A model generated the notes under the pieces. It was not told the origin of the DNA, did not search any database, and saw nothing but the letters and a program-made list of their open reading frames with translations. A stretch of DNA of 64,000 bases. Source: Streptomyces himalayensis subsp. himalayensis (lineage in GTDB: Bacteria > Actinomycetota > Actinomycetes > Streptomycetales > Streptomycetaceae). The stretch covers positions 62,001 to 126,000 of the forward strand of contig NZ_JACEHE010000001.1 of assembly GCF_013778455.1 (NCBI RefSeq), read 5' to 3'. Shown here piece after piece: positions 53,627-62,870 of the stretch (position 1 is its first letter; each line of letters starts with the position of its first letter). The translations under genes and the position numbers were made by a program.

Positions 53627-55963
53627 TTGAGTCGTGAAACTGACACTTCGTCCTCCGGGCCCCAGGGGCGCGGCGGAGCCGCATATCCGTCGGGCACGCC
53701 GCCGTACGGGATTCCCGTCCAGGGCGCCGCTCCCGAGGACGGCGCCGACGCCCCTGCGCGGCCCGAGGAGCGCAAGACCGAGACGACGCTGACCACGCGG
53801 ATCAGAATCAACATCCCGGGTTCGCGGCCCATTCCGCCCGTCGTCATGCGGACACCGGTCTCCGACGCGGACGCGGCGGCGACGAGCGGGAACGGCCCGT
53901 CGGGCCGCACGGAAGGCACCGAGGGTGCGGGGCGTCCGCGCAGCGGCGCGGGCGCGTCCGGGCCGGGCGGCAACCCGTCCGGGTCGGCTGCCGGGTCAGC
54001 CCCGTCCGGGGCGTCGGCGCCGTCCGGTTCGTCCACCTCCGCTGTGCCTTCCGCGCCGGCAGAGGAGAAGACCAGCGACTGGTTCGCGCCGCGCAAACCG
54101 GCCGGGGGCCGTGGCGGCGGCACGGGCGGCGGCACTGGCGGCGGCTCGGCCAACTCCCGTACGACGCCCGACGGCTACGGCCTGCAGGGTCCAGGGGCCG
54201 GTGCGGGCACGGGGCTTGGGGCCGGTGCGGGGCTTGGGACCGGGGCGGGTACGAGGCCTGGGACCGGGGCAGGCACGAGGCCTGGGGCCGGTGCGGGGCT
54301 TGGGGCCGGGGCCGGACTTGGCGCCGGTGCGGCCGCCGCGGGTGGTGCGGCCCGCGGACCCGGGTCCTCGGGCGCCGGTGCCTCCGGTGCGGCGAGCGCG
54401 GGACTCGGTGCCGGACCGGGACGTTCCGGACCGTTCGGCTCCGGGCCCTCGACGCCTGGCGCTTCCGGTGCGGCGGGCCCGGCCCGTCCGGGTGGTCCCG
54501 GCGGTCCCGGTGGCCCCGGTGCGGCGGGTCCGTCCAGGGCTTCCGGCCCGGGTGCCGGAGCAAACGGAGGCGGTTCGTACGGCACGTCGGTCGGCACGAC
54601 CCCCGGACCGCTGGGGCCCGACCAGCAGCGCAGCGGCCTTCCGTACTTCTCCGACGGCGGCAACGGCCGCGGCCCCGCCGGCCCCACCGGTGGCCCCGCG
54701 ACCGGCGAAGGCCCCCTGTTCGTACCGCCGGGGGACCCCGCACCGCCGAGCCCGCGCATGAGCGACGACACCGCGATACTCACTCCCCAGCGGCCCGCGC
54801 CCGTACCGGGTCCGGGCGGTCCGGGAGGACCCGGTACCGGAGTGCCGGGGATCCCGGACCACGTCTCCGGGCACACCGTCACCAGCGGCATCCCCGTCGT
54901 GCCCCCGGCGTCGACCTCCCCGTTCGCGCCGGGCGGGCACCCCGACGGGCCGGTGCCGCACACCGCCCCGAGGCCGCCCGAGCCGACCGGGCAGGCCGCT
55001 GCGCCTCCCAGGAAGAAGGGACGCAGCAAGCTGGTGCTCATGGCCGTCGCCGTCGTCGGTGTGGCCGGTGTCGCGTACGGCGCCGGGCTGCTGATGAACC
55101 GCTCCGACGTGCCCAAGGGCACCACGGTGCTCGGCGTCGACATCGGCGGCGGCACCCGCGACGAGGCCGTCCAGAAGCTCGACGACGCCCTGGGCGACCG
55201 TACGACCAAGGCGCTCCAGCTGTCGGTCGACGGCGAGAAGGTCGCACTCAAGCCGGATCAGGCGGGTCTGCGGCTCGACAGCCAGGCCACGGTCAGCGCC
55301 GCCGCGGGCAGTGACTACAACCCCGTGTCGGTGATCGGCTCGCTGTTCGGCGGCGAGCGTGTCGTCGACCCGGTGATGCCCGTCGACGGGGAGAAGCTGC
55401 ATGCCGCGCTGGAGCGCGTCGCGGGCAGCTCCGGCTCCGTGACCGAGGGCACGATCAAGTTCCAGTCGGGCAAGGCCGTCGCCGTCTACGGCAAGGCCGG
55501 TAAGGGCATAGAGACCGCCAAGGCGGCGACGGCGGTCGAGGAGGCGTACCACGCCCAGGTGGAGACCGGGCAGACCAACCCGGTGCAGCTCCCCACCACC
55601 ACGCGCCAGCCGACCATCACCAACGCCGAGGTCGACCGCATGATGAAGGCGTTCGCGAAGCCCGCGATGTCCGGACTCGTGACGGTGCAGACCGATGCGG
55701 CGCACTTGGTGCGTTTCAGCCCGGAGCGTTCGATCTACAAGTTCCTGAGCGTGCGGGCGGTCGACGGCGAGCTGGTCGAGCACTACGACCTCCAGGTGCT
55801 CAAGAGCCTGTACGGCAGCGCCTTCGACGGCGTCACGATCACCAAGGGCAACGGCAGCAAGAAGGCGGTCAGCCCGCAGGACGTGGCATCCGCGCTCGGT
55901 CAGGCGCTGCGCGGCAAGACGGCCGCGGCACGCGTGGTGACGATCCCGACGAATCCTCAGTAA
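53627..55963 (+). CDS. YoaR-like peptidoglycan-binding-domain protein with disordered N-terminus
   Basis: 778 aa from TTG 53627 (GGGAG 8 bases upstream). Residues 1-460 are low-complexity Gly/Ala/Pro/Ser with GAGAGLGAGAGLG-type runs, probably cytoplasmic and disordered. A TM helix (about 470-487, LVLMAVAVVGVAGVAYGAG) is followed by outside domains: GTTVLGVDIGGGTRDEAVQK (YoaR/PG_binding_4 start) and VTEGTIKFQSGKAVAVYGKA. The VanW-type domain often found behind is absent. Possibly a cell-wall-associated scaffold. A TATGGT -10-like element is at 53551-53556. Confidence 0.8.
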   Translation: MSRETDTSSSGPQGRGGAAYPSGTPPYGIPVQGAAPEDGADAPARPEERKTETTLTTRIRINIPGSRPIPPVVMRTPVSDADAAATSGNGPSGRTEGTEGAGRPRSGAGASGPGGNPSGSAAGSAPSGASAPSGSSTSAVPSAPAEEKTSDWFAPRKPAGGRGGGTGGGTGGGSANSRTTPDGYGLQGPGAGAGTGLGAGAGLGTGAGTRPGTGAGTRPGAGAGLGAGAGLGAGAAAAGGAARGPGSSGAGASGAASAGLGAGPGRSGPFGSGPSTPGASGAAGPARPGGPGGPGGPGAAGPSRASGPGAGANGGGSYGTSVGTTPGPLGPDQQRSGLPYFSDGGNGRGPAGPTGGPATGEGPLFVPPGDPAPPSPRMSDDTAILTPQRPAPVPGPGGPGGPGTGVPGIPDHVSGHTVTSGIPVVPPASTSPFAPGGHPDGPVPHTAPRPPEPTGQAAAPPRKKGRSKLVLMAVAVVGVAGVAYGAGLLMNRSDVPKGTTVLGVDIGGGTRDEAVQKLDDALGDRTTKALQLSVDGEKVALKPDQAGLRLDSQATVSAAAGSDYNPVSVIGSLFGGERVVDPVMPVDGEKLHAALERVAGSSGSVTEGTIKFQSGKAVAVYGKAGKGIETAKAATAVEEAYHAQVETGQTNPVQLPTTTRQPTITNAEVDRMMKAFAKPAMSGLVTVQTDAAHLVRFSPERSIYKFLSVRAVDGELVEHYDLQVLKSLYGSAFDGVTITKGNGSKKAVSPQDVASALGQALRGKTAAARVVTIPTNPQ

Positions 55964-56006
55964 TCGGCCCTCGGGCCGGGGCGGCCCCTCGCCCGGTGCG
56001 CTGACG

Positions 56007-56840
56007 TCAGTTGAGCATCGCCCGGGCCGCCCGGGCCTGGCCGCGGATGCGGTCGGCTGCCGGTTCGTCGACCGCGGCCACCACGTCCGCGTACGCGTCG
56101 AGTTCCTTGGCGCCCGTGAGGAAATCGCCGCGCTGGACGAGGAGCTGGGCGTGTTCATGGCGTAGGCGGGCCGGGTGGGACGGCAGGAGCAGGGACAGCT
56201 CGACCGCCCACAGCGCCACGTCCGAGCGCTCGGGGCGGGCGGCGGCCCAGGCGCGGATGTTGTTCAGGATGCGCAGGATCACATCGAGCGGGTCGGCGGG
56301 CGTCAGCATCGACGGGTCGAGTGGCGCGCCGGTGGCGCCCACCACCAGCAGTTCGGCGTCGGGGCCCGTCAGCACTCGGCCGCCGTCGAACGGATCCGCA
56401 AGCACTTGGTCTTCGGGTGGACCGAACCCCACGACGAAGTGGCCCGGCAGCGCCACCCCATACACCGGTGCGCCCGCCCGCCGGGCGACCTCCAGCCAGA
56501 CCACCGACAGCAGGATCGGCAGGCCACGGCGGCGGCGCAGGACCTCGTGCAGGAGTGAGGACTCCAGGCGCTGGTAGTCGCCCGGCGTGCCGCGGAAGTC
56601 GCAGCGGCGGCCGAGCAGCTCGGCGAGGGCGGCGGCCCAGGAGCGCGGGCCGCCGGGCCGGAACGGCAGCAGTCCGGCCAGCCGGTCGAGCTCGATCTGA
56701 GCCGCGTCCATGCCCGCCTCGTCCAGCGTCGGGTCGGCCTCCGCGGCCACCAGCAGACACAGCAGCGACAGATCCGGCCGCTCGGCCCGCACCTCCTCGG
56801 CGAACCGCCGCCGCCCTTCACTGACGTGCTCTGCGCGCAT
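56007..56840 (-). CDS. SirB1-family transglutaminase-like protein
   Basis: 277 aa. Central region RRRGLPILLSVVWLEVARRA, GAPVYGVALPGHFVVGFG and QVLADPFDGGRVLTG is the SirB1/TPR-transglutaminase-like core; the usual papain-type Cys is replaced around this position, so catalysis is uncertain. C-terminal helical repeats (ILNNIRAWAAARPERSDVAL, LLPSHPARLRHEHAQLLVQR) look TPR-like. No signal peptide. Separated by 63 bases from the GNAT gene upstream on the same strand. Confidence 0.8.
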   Translation of the reverse strand: MRAEHVSEGRRRFAEEVRAERPDLSLLCLLVAAEADPTLDEAGMDAAQIELDRLAGLLPFRPGGPRSWAAALAELLGRRCDFRGTPGDYQRLESSLLHEVLRRRRGLPILLSVVWLEVARRAGAPVYGVALPGHFVVGFGPPEDQVLADPFDGGRVLTGPDAELLVVGATGAPLDPSMLTPADPLDVILRILNNIRAWAAARPERSDVALWAVELSLLLPSHPARLRHEHAQLLVQRGDFLTGAKELDAYADVVAAVDEPAADRIRGQARAARAMLN

Positions 56841-56903
56841 ATGTGCCTCGTGCCCTCTCAGAGCGCGTTCGATACGGGGGCCGGTCTTCCGCGGGCGCCG
56901 CCG

Positions 56904-57926
56904 TCACCCCGCGTCGGGCGCCCGATAGTGGTGGTACGAGTGGTGCGTAGAGAACCCCAGATCGTCGTACAGCGCCCGCGCACCCTCGTTGTCGTCCTCC
57001 ACCTGCAGCCACGCGGCAGATGCCCCCTCGTCCAGGGCCCGGCGGGCAAGGGCCGCCATCACTGCGGTCGCCAGACCTTGGCGCCGGTGCGCCGGATCCA
57101 CCTCGACCGCCATGAACCCCGCCCAACGGCCGTCCACCACACAGCGACCGATCGCTGCGGGTACCTCCCCGGCTGCACCGGGTACGTACGCAAACCACAC
57201 AGACGGGCCGCCGGCCAGTACCGCCCGCACATGGGGCCCCGGCACACCAGTCCGCTGGTAACGCCGGAGCCACCCCTCCCCGGCCTCGTCGAGCGAGCGC
57301 GCCAGCCGCACCCGCGCCACCGCGTCATCCGTGCCCGCGTCCGCGATCGGCGCCAGCGGCGCGATCCGCAGCAGCGCGGTCACCTCACGGACCCACCCAC
57401 GCCGCTCCAGCTCGGCGCAGAGCACCTCCTGCGTGCCCTCCGCCCCGGTGGCCGTCTGGATGTACGCGGGCAGCCCCCGCTTCCCGTACCAGTCCTGGAC
57501 GTACGCGAGCGCCTCGTCGAGCGGCATGCCCGGATCGCCGGCCGGCAGGACGGAGTTCGCGCGCCGCGTGAATCCTCCGGCCGCCCGCAGCTCCCACCCG
57601 CCGAGCCGCTCGCTCTCCACCGGTGGCCAGGCCCGCGCGGTGACCCGCGCCAGCTCCTCGTACGACGCCGCAGGACCCCGTCGACGCGCCGGAGCGGACG
57701 GCACCACCTTCGCTGCGACCAGGGAGGATTCCGGGATACGGACGCTCTCCCCGGTCCGCCGTGTGATCACCAGCACACCCTCGTCCCAGGATGTGAGAAC
57801 GCCGACCGTGTCGGTGAACTTCTCACCCTCGGCAGCGTGTTCCTCCAAGCGCCGTACCGATACGCGTTTGCCCACGTCAGAGGCGGAAATACGGACCTCG
57901 AGCCGACCGCCCGCCATGAATTCCAC
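56904..57926 (-). CDS. GNAT-family N-acetyltransferase with N-terminal SH3-like domain
   Basis: About 340 aa from GTG 57926; GTG 57938 is also open but AGGAGG sits only one base from it. Residues 5-75 form a beta-rich domain (GGRLEVRISASDVGKRVSVR, VLTSWDEGVLVITRRTG). The acetyltransferase core is at the C-terminus: AAIGRCVVDGRWAGFMAVEV, acetyl-CoA loop RRQGLATAVM, and ALYDDLGFSTHHSYHHYRAP. Substrate unknown. Divergent from fdxA. Confidence 0.82.
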   Translation of the reverse strand: MEFMAGGRLEVRISASDVGKRVSVRRLEEHAAEGEKFTDTVGVLTSWDEGVLVITRRTGESVRIPESSLVAAKVVPSAPARRRGPAASYEELARVTARAWPPVESERLGGWELRAAGGFTRRANSVLPAGDPGMPLDEALAYVQDWYGKRGLPAYIQTATGAEGTQEVLCAELERRGWVREVTALLRIAPLAPIADAGTDDAVARVRLARSLDEAGEGWLRRYQRTGVPGPHVRAVLAGGPSVWFAYVPGAAGEVPAAIGRCVVDGRWAGFMAVEVDPAHRRQGLATAVMAALARRALDEGASAAWLQVEDDNEGARALYDDLGFSTHHSYHHYRAPDAG

Positions 57927-58066
57927 AGCTGTGTCCACCCCTCCTGTTCGGATCGTGCCCAGGAACGGAGATACTAGATGCGGGCATCGACGACGCCGCG
58001 CTCCCGCGCGCCAGGCGGCGGAGCCTGAAGCGGCCCGCCAGCGCCCTATCGAGGAGGAACGACAGC

Positions 58067-58387
58067 GTGACCTACGTCATCGCGCAGCCTTGTGTCGACG
58101 TGAAGGACAAGGCGTGCATCGAGGAGTGCCCGGTCGACTGCATCTACGAGGGCTCCCGGTCCTTGTACATCCACCCGGACGAATGCGTCGACTGTGGTGC
58201 CTGTGAGCCGGTCTGCCCGGTCGAGGCGATCTTCTACGAGGACGACACTCCGGAAGAGTGGAAGGACTACTACAAGGCGAACGTCGAGTTCTTCGACGAG
58301 CTCGGCTCGCCCGGCGGCGCCAGCAAGCTCGGCCTGATCGAGCGCGACCACCCGTTCATCGCCGCGCTGCCGCCGCAGAACCAGTAA
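58067..58387 (+). CDS. fdxA: 7Fe ferredoxin
   Basis: 106 aa. The two cluster motifs are CVDVKDKACIEECPVDCIYE ([3Fe-4S], with its distant ligand) and CVDCGACEPVCPVEAI ([4Fe-4S]). The helical C-terminus (EEWKDYYKANVEFFDELGSP) is typical for the actinobacterial FdxA group of about 106 residues. Small electron carrier in the cytoplasm. GTG start with GAGGAGGAA upstream. Followed by a strong hairpin, then dapC. Confidence 0.95.
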   Translation: MTYVIAQPCVDVKDKACIEECPVDCIYEGSRSLYIHPDECVDCGACEPVCPVEAIFYEDDTPEEWKDYYKANVEFFDELGSPGGASKLGLIERDHPFIAALPPQNQ

Positions 58388-58432
58388 GCGGCCCGCTGGG
58401 AGGATCGATCCCAGCCGTCGCCGAAGGAGCGT

Positions 58433-58475
58433 CGCCTCGGTCCCGTACGGTCGCCCGCCGTGCGGGACCGAGGCG
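58433..58475 (+). terminator. fdxA terminator
   Basis: 18-bp stem (58433-58450 / 58458-58475) with one G-T pair and 7-base loop, followed by TTTGCC. A smaller stem CTGGGA / TCCCAG is at 58396-58413. Confidence 0.8.
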
Positions 58476-58546
58476 TTTGCCCGTATGCGCAGCGCACACA
58501 GCGCACATACGGAAGGCAGGTACGGAACGTACGAACGTACGAGAAA

Positions 58547-59656
58547 GTGAGCCCGATCCCCGTGTCCGCAGTCTCCGACAGGCTTCCCGCCTTCCCCTGG
58601 GACAAGCTCGAGCCGTACAAGGCGACAGCCGCCGCGCACCCCGGTGGCATCGTCGACCTGTCCGTCGGCACCCCGGTCGACCCGGTCCCTGAGCTCATCC
58701 AGAAAGCGCTGATCGCGGCCGCCGACTCCCCGGGCTATCCCACCGTGTGGGGCACGCCCGAGCTGCGGGACGCCCTTACCGGATGGTGCGAGCGTCGCCT
58801 GGGCGCGCAGGGCATCACGCACCACCACGTCCTGCCGGTCGTCGGCTCCAAGGAGCTCGTTGCCTGGCTGCCGACGCAGCTCGGCCTCGGCCCCGGAGAC
58901 AAGGTCGCGTACCCACGGCTCGCCTACCCGACGTACGAGGTCGGCGCCCGCCTGGCCCGCGCGGACCACGTCGCCTACGACGACCCGACCCAGCTGGACC
59001 CCAACGGCCTGAAGCTGCTCTGGCTCAACTCGCCCTCGAACCCGACCGGCCGGGTGCTGGCCAAGGACGAGCTGACCCGCATCGTCGCCTGGGCGCGCGA
59101 GCACGGCATCCTCGTCTTCAGCGACGAGTGCTACATCGAGCTGGGGTGGGAGGCGGACCCGCTGTCCGTGCTGCATCCGGACGTGTGCGGCGGCTCGTAC
59201 GAGGGGATCGTCTCCGTCCACTCGCTGTCGAAGCGCTCGAACCTGGCGGGCTACCGGGCCGCGTTCCTGGCCGGCGACCCGGCCGTGCTCGGCGACCTGC
59301 TGCAGATCCGCAAGCACGGCGGGATGATGACGTCCGCGCCCACCCAGTCCGCCGTGGTTGCGGCGCTCGGAGACGAGCGCCACGTCCACGAGCAGCGCGA
59401 ACGGTACGCCGCGCGCCGTGCCGCTCTGCGCGACGCCCTGCTGAGGCACGGCTTCCGCATCGAGCACAGTGAGGCCAGCCTCTACCTGTGGGCCACCCGC
59501 GACGAGTCCTGCTGGAACACCGTCGCCCACCTCGCCGACCTCGGCATCCTGGTCGCCCCGGGCGACTTCTACGGCCTAGCGGGCGACCACTTCGTACGAG
59601 TCGCCTTCACGGCAACGGACGAGCGCGTGGAAGAGGCGGTACGGCGCCTGGGCTGA
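58547..59656 (+). CDS. dapC: succinyldiaminopimelate transaminase DapC
   Basis: 369 aa, class I/II PLP aminotransferase. WLNSPSNPTGRVLAKDEL, FSDECYIELGW (Asp contacting PLP) and the Schiff-base Lys in VHSLSKRSNLAGYRAAF are present. Acts in the succinylase branch of lysine/DAP synthesis, fitting dapE 2 kb downstream. GTG 58547 is preferred (weak SD GAGAAA); GTG 58562 is another choice. Ends at a perfect bidirectional hairpin. Confidence 0.92.
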   Translation: MSPIPVSAVSDRLPAFPWDKLEPYKATAAAHPGGIVDLSVGTPVDPVPELIQKALIAAADSPGYPTVWGTPELRDALTGWCERRLGAQGITHHHVLPVVGSKELVAWLPTQLGLGPGDKVAYPRLAYPTYEVGARLARADHVAYDDPTQLDPNGLKLLWLNSPSNPTGRVLAKDELTRIVAWAREHGILVFSDECYIELGWEADPLSVLHPDVCGGSYEGIVSVHSLSKRSNLAGYRAAFLAGDPAVLGDLLQIRKHGGMMTSAPTQSAVVAALGDERHVHEQRERYAARRAALRDALLRHGFRIEHSEASLYLWATRDESCWNTVAHLADLGILVAPGDFYGLAGDHFVRVAFTATDERVEEAVRRLG

Positions 59657-59679
59657 CCTGACTCTTGTGGGCATGCGGG

Positions 59680-59728
59680 TACGCGAAGGGGTCCAGGAAG
59701 CGTGAAGCTTCCTGGACCCCTTCGCGTA
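59680..59728. terminator. 22-bp perfect bidirectional terminator
   Basis: Perfect 22-bp inverted repeat (59680-59701 / 59707-59728) with loop GTGAA between convergent dapC and the secreted repeat protein. Confidence 0.9.
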
Positions 59729-59744
59729 ACAGCCGAGGCGGCGC

Positions 59745-60101
59745 TCAGCCCAGCGGCAGCCCGGCCGTCGGCAGCTCGGCCCCAGGCAGCTCCGCTGCCG
59801 GAAGGTCCGCCGTCGGCAGGTCCGCTTCCGGGAGGTCCGCCGCGGGCAGCCCCTTCGCGGACCCCACGGTGTGCCCGAGCACACCGTGCGTGTGCCCCAC
59901 AACAGGCGCAACGGTGGACTTGGCACCAGGCACCGCGGATTCGACGGTGCCGCCGTCGAGCGCGGTCAGCCCACCCAGCTTGGGCGCGTCGACGGGAAGC
60001 TGAGCGGCGCTGGCGGAGCCGGCCGCACCGACCACGGGCGCCGCTCCCGCGGCGACGAGCAGCGCGGCGCGGGCGATCCGACGGGTCAGAGGGAGGGACA
60101 T
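59745..60101 (-). CDS. secreted small protein with ADLP-type pentapeptide repeats
   Basis: 118 aa. Signal peptide MSLPLTRRIARAALLVAAGA to about ASA (residue 32). The mature part has APVVGHTHGVLGHTVGS and ends in about six five-residue repeats (AADLP, EADLP, TADLP, AAELP, GAELP, TAGLP). AAGGAG lies before the ATG. Secreted, function unknown; the acidic/hydrophobic repeats suggest a surface or wall-associated peptide. Repeat number is likely variable. Confidence 0.75.
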   Translation of the reverse strand: MSLPLTRRIARAALLVAAGAAPVVGAAGSASAAQLPVDAPKLGGLTALDGGTVESAVPGAKSTVAPVVGHTHGVLGHTVGSAKGLPAADLPEADLPTADLPAAELPGAELPTAGLPLG

Positions 60102-60416
60102 GGTGCTCCTTAAGAACGGAAGAGAAACGTCGAGGAGTCCCGGCCGGTTCGGCGGGCCGATCCGCTTGATCGCCCCCGGCGCTCGGACGCAGTGACTACC
60201 GCTCGAAGGCCGCGAAGGTTGCGGTAGCCCAACGTAAAGAGTTGGTAATGCGTCGCATTATCAGCTCGGGATGAAAGCGGGCAGATCATTACTATCCGAA
60301 CCCGCTGCTGATTCCTTACTCCACTGTGTTCTCAAGGGTGTCGGTCGTCGGTGCGATCGCAGGCCAAAGCATCTGCGGGACGTGGCCAGAGCGCCCCTCA
60401 CGGGTGAGGGCCCGAA
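60102..60416. other. gene-free region with palindrome
   Basis: About 315 bases upstream of the secreted protein gene and downstream of the lysozyme-like gene (both minus). A/T-rich near 60225-60310 and contains the palindrome TAATGCGTCGCATTA. Probably the promoter of the secreted protein. Confidence 0.6.
60246..60260. promoter_or_regulatory. palindrome TAATGCGTCGCATTA
   Basis: Perfect 7-bp dyad around a central T in an A/T-rich patch about 150 bases upstream of the secreted repeat protein's ATG. Operator-like; the factor is unknown. Confidence 0.45.
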
Positions 60417-61427
60417 CTACTGGCCGCACGCGATGCGAACCTCATCGACGGGCTTCCCGCCGCTGCCCGCGGAGCGCTGACCGGCACCGTCGGAGGTGTC
60501 GCCGACCGCGCTGCCGCCGGCCGAGTCCTCCGTGCGCCACCCGTCCTCGGAGTCCTCGGCGGTCCACACCCGGCCCGCATACGAGACCTGGTCGATGCCC
60601 AGTGCGGACGCGTTGGCCACGGCCCAGTGCGCGAGCTCCCAGCCGCGCCGCTGGGCGGCCCCGCCCGCGGTCGACGCGGTCGAGGCGACCGGTACGACCA
60701 CGGTGCCGCTCTCGCGGGCCGACGGTGACGCAGACGGCGAGGCCGCGGCTTCGTCCGACACCGTCGCGGCGCTGTCCTGCAGCACGTCCGTACCGAAGTC
60801 GCGTACGAGGGCCGTGCGCACCCGCGACGGGTCGGCGGCCTCGGTAGCCGGACGCGTCGTGCAGGTCAGGGACGCGGCAGCGCGGCCGGTCAGCGCGGCC
60901 GCCAGCAGCGTGGCGTCCGGCTCGTGCTTCGCGTACGCCTGTGGATAGCCGCTGCGCTGCACGCGCTGCGCGGCGACCGTCAGCGGGAGCCGCGAATATC
61001 CAGGGACCTTGGCCAGGTGCTCGTAGAACTCTCCCGCCGAGTAGGCCGGGTCCATGATCTCTTTCGGCGTCCCCCAGCCCTGCGAGGGCCTCTGCTGGAA
61101 CAGGCCGAGTGAATCCCGGTCGCCGTGGCTGATGTTGCGCAGCGCGGACTCCTGGAGCGCGGTGGCCAGCGCGATCGTCACCGCCCGCTCCGGCATGCCG
61201 CGCGAGGTGCCGACCGCCGAGATCGTCGCGGCGTTCACCGCCTGCTCGGGAGTGAGCTCGTACGACGCCCCGTCGCCGTCGCCTGCCACGACCTCGCAGC
61301 GCGGAGCGCCCCGGTCTCCGTAGAGGTACTGCACGATCAGATAGGCCGTGAGCGCGAGAAGGGTCGCGACAGCCATGCCGATACGGAGGAGGCGGCCGCG
61401 CCGTACGAGGGTGGGTGGCTGTGACAC
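60417..61427 (-). CDS. membrane-anchored protein with lysozyme-fold-like motif
   Basis: 336 aa from GTG 61427 (no SD; an upstream GTG at 61484 lies within a repeat). TM anchor about 12-33 (LLRIGMAVATLLALTAYLIV). The outside domain reads ALATALQESALRNISHGDRD, SLGLFQQRPSQGWGTPKEIM, and AAQRVQRSGYPQAYAKHEPD: an E-S, then GDRDSLGLFQQRP, as in transglycosylase-like proteins of actinobacteria. C-terminal half is Ala/Ser-rich with ELAHWAVANASALGIDQVSY near the end. Wall-remodelling role is likely but catalysis is unproven. Divergent from dapE. Confidence 0.78.
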   Translation of the reverse strand: MSQPPTLVRRGRLLRIGMAVATLLALTAYLIVQYLYGDRGAPRCEVVAGDGDGASYELTPEQAVNAATISAVGTSRGMPERAVTIALATALQESALRNISHGDRDSLGLFQQRPSQGWGTPKEIMDPAYSAGEFYEHLAKVPGYSRLPLTVAAQRVQRSGYPQAYAKHEPDATLLAAALTGRAAASLTCTTRPATEAADPSRVRTALVRDFGTDVLQDSAATVSDEAAASPSASPSARESGTVVVPVASTASTAGGAAQRRGWELAHWAVANASALGIDQVSYAGRVWTAEDSEDGWRTEDSAGGSAVGDTSDGAGQRSAGSGGKPVDEVRIACGQ

Positions 61428-61436
61428 GCGTACAAG

Positions 61437-61502
61437 GTACTGGAGAGTCACAAGGGGGCCGACGGGCCGGTACCGGAGAGTCACGAGGGCGCCGACAGGC
61501 CG
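61437..61502. repeat. 33-bp tandem duplication in the dapE promoter region
   Basis: Two 33-bp units (61437-61469, 61470-61502) with five mismatches, each containing CGGAGAGTCAC or TGGAGAGTCAC, between the divergent starts of the lysozyme-like gene and dapE. Confidence 0.8.
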
Positions 61503-61530
61503 GTTCCGCCCAGGGCGTTAGGGTCACAGC

Positions 61531-62610
61531 ATGGACAGCTCCCCGCTTGACCTCACGCTGGATGCCGCGAAGCTCACCGCTCAGCTCGTCGACTTCCCGT
61601 CCGAGAGCGGCCAGGAGAAGCCGCTCGCCGACGCCGTGGAGGCGGCGCTGCGCGCGCTGCCGCATCTCACGGTGGACCGGTACGGCAACAACGTGGTGGC
61701 GCGTACGCATCTGGGGCGCTCGGAGCGGGTGATCCTCGCCGGGCATATCGACACCGTGCCGATCGCGGACAACGTGCCGTCCCGGCTCGACGAGGACGGC
61801 GTGCTGTGGGGCTGCGGAACCTGCGACATGAAGGCGGGCGTGGCGGTGCAGCTGCGCATCGCGGCCACCGTGCCCGAGCCCAATCGGGATCTGACGTTCA
61901 TCTTCTACGACAACGAGGAGGTCGAAGCCCATCTGAACGGCCTGGGTCATGTGGCCGACGCCCACCCCGACTGGCTCGAGGGTGACTTCGCGATCCTCCT
62001 CGAGCCCTCCGACGGGCAGGTCGAGGGCGGCTGCCAGGGCACGCTGCGCGTCCTGCTGAAGACCAAGGGCGAGCGGGCGCACTCGGCGCGCAGCTGGATG
62101 GGGTCCAACGCCATCCACGCGGCCGCCCCGATCCTCGCCCGCCTGGCCGCGTACGAGCCGCGCTACCCCGTGATCGACGGGCTCGAGTACCGCGAGGGCC
62201 TCAACGCCGTCCGTATCGAGGGCGGCGTGGCCGGCAACGTCATTCCCGACGAGTGCGTCGTCGCCGTCAACTTCCGGTACGCGCCGGACCGCAGTGAGGC
62301 GGAGGCCCTTGCGCATGTGCGCGAGGTCTTCGCGGACTGCGGTGTCGAGGAGTTCGTCGTCGACGACCACAGCGGCGGCGCGCTGCCCGGCCTCTCGCAC
62401 CCGGCCGCCGCGGCCTTCATCAAGGCCGTCGGCGGGACCCCGCAGCCCAAGTACGGCTGGACCGACGTCTCCCGCTTCAGCGCCCTCGGCGTCCCCGCCG
62501 TCAACTACGGTCCCGGCAACCCGCACCTGGCGCACAAGCGCGACGAGCGCGTCGAGACCGCGAAGATCCTCGCGGGCGAGGAGCGCCTGCGCGCCTGGCT
62601 GACGGCCTGA
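61531..62610 (+). CDS. dapE: succinyl-diaminopimelate desuccinylase
   Basis: 359 aa M20 metallopeptidase-fold enzyme. [11 protein letters not shown] (first His/Asp), [12 protein letters not shown] (bridging Asp), [16 protein letters not shown] (catalytic Glu pair) and [15 protein letters not shown] are in place; the lid domain follows with [15 protein letters not shown]. It hydrolyses N-succinyl-LL-DAP to LL-DAP for lysine and peptidoglycan. No SD; a TTAGGGT element ends 7 bases before the ATG, so it may be leaderless. Confidence 0.93.
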   Translation: MDSSPLDLTLDAAKLTAQLVDFPSESGQEKPLADAVEAALRALPHLTVDRYGNNVVARTHLGRSERVILAGHIDTVPIADNVPSRLDEDGVLWGCGTCDMKAGVAVQLRIAATVPEPNRDLTFIFYDNEEVEAHLNGLGHVADAHPDWLEGDFAILLEPSDGQVEGGCQGTLRVLLKTKGERAHSARSWMGSNAIHAAAPILARLAAYEPRYPVIDGLEYREGLNAVRIEGGVAGNVIPDECVVAVNFRYAPDRSEAEALAHVREVFADCGVEEFVVDDHSGGALPGLSHPAAAAFIKAVGGTPQPKYGWTDVSRFSALGVPAVNYGPGNPHLAHKRDERVETAKILAGEERLRAWLTA

Positions 62611-62719
62611 GCGGTCCTCGCCGGTCCGCGGGCCATCTCGTGGCCTGTCATGTGTCCCTCGGGGCTCCGACCGGGGTCTGTGGCGGGGGCCGACCCTGGT
62701 CCGTGCCCGGGGTCGACCG

Positions 62720-62771
62720 TGGTCAGTCCCCGTGGTCCGTCCCCGAGGTCCGTCCCTGTGGGCCGTCCCTG
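62720..62771 (+). repeat. four 13-bp tandem repeats upstream of the LOG gene
   Basis: Units of TGGTCCGTCCCCG with 1-2 mismatches each; the surrounding 60 bases have more decayed copies. Lies about 100 bases before the LOG start. Confidence 0.75.
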
Positions 62772-62870
62772 GTGTCGCTCCGCAGTTCGTCGGACATGCC
62801 GTGTTACGGCGTTCGTAACGCCCGTAGACCTACGCTGGTGCGGCAAGACCGTCAGCGGAAGGGGACGTAC

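Noticed and set aside
53996..56158. 720-aa open frame on the minus strand
   Set aside because: Antisense to the low-complexity YoaR-like gene; no motifs or SD.
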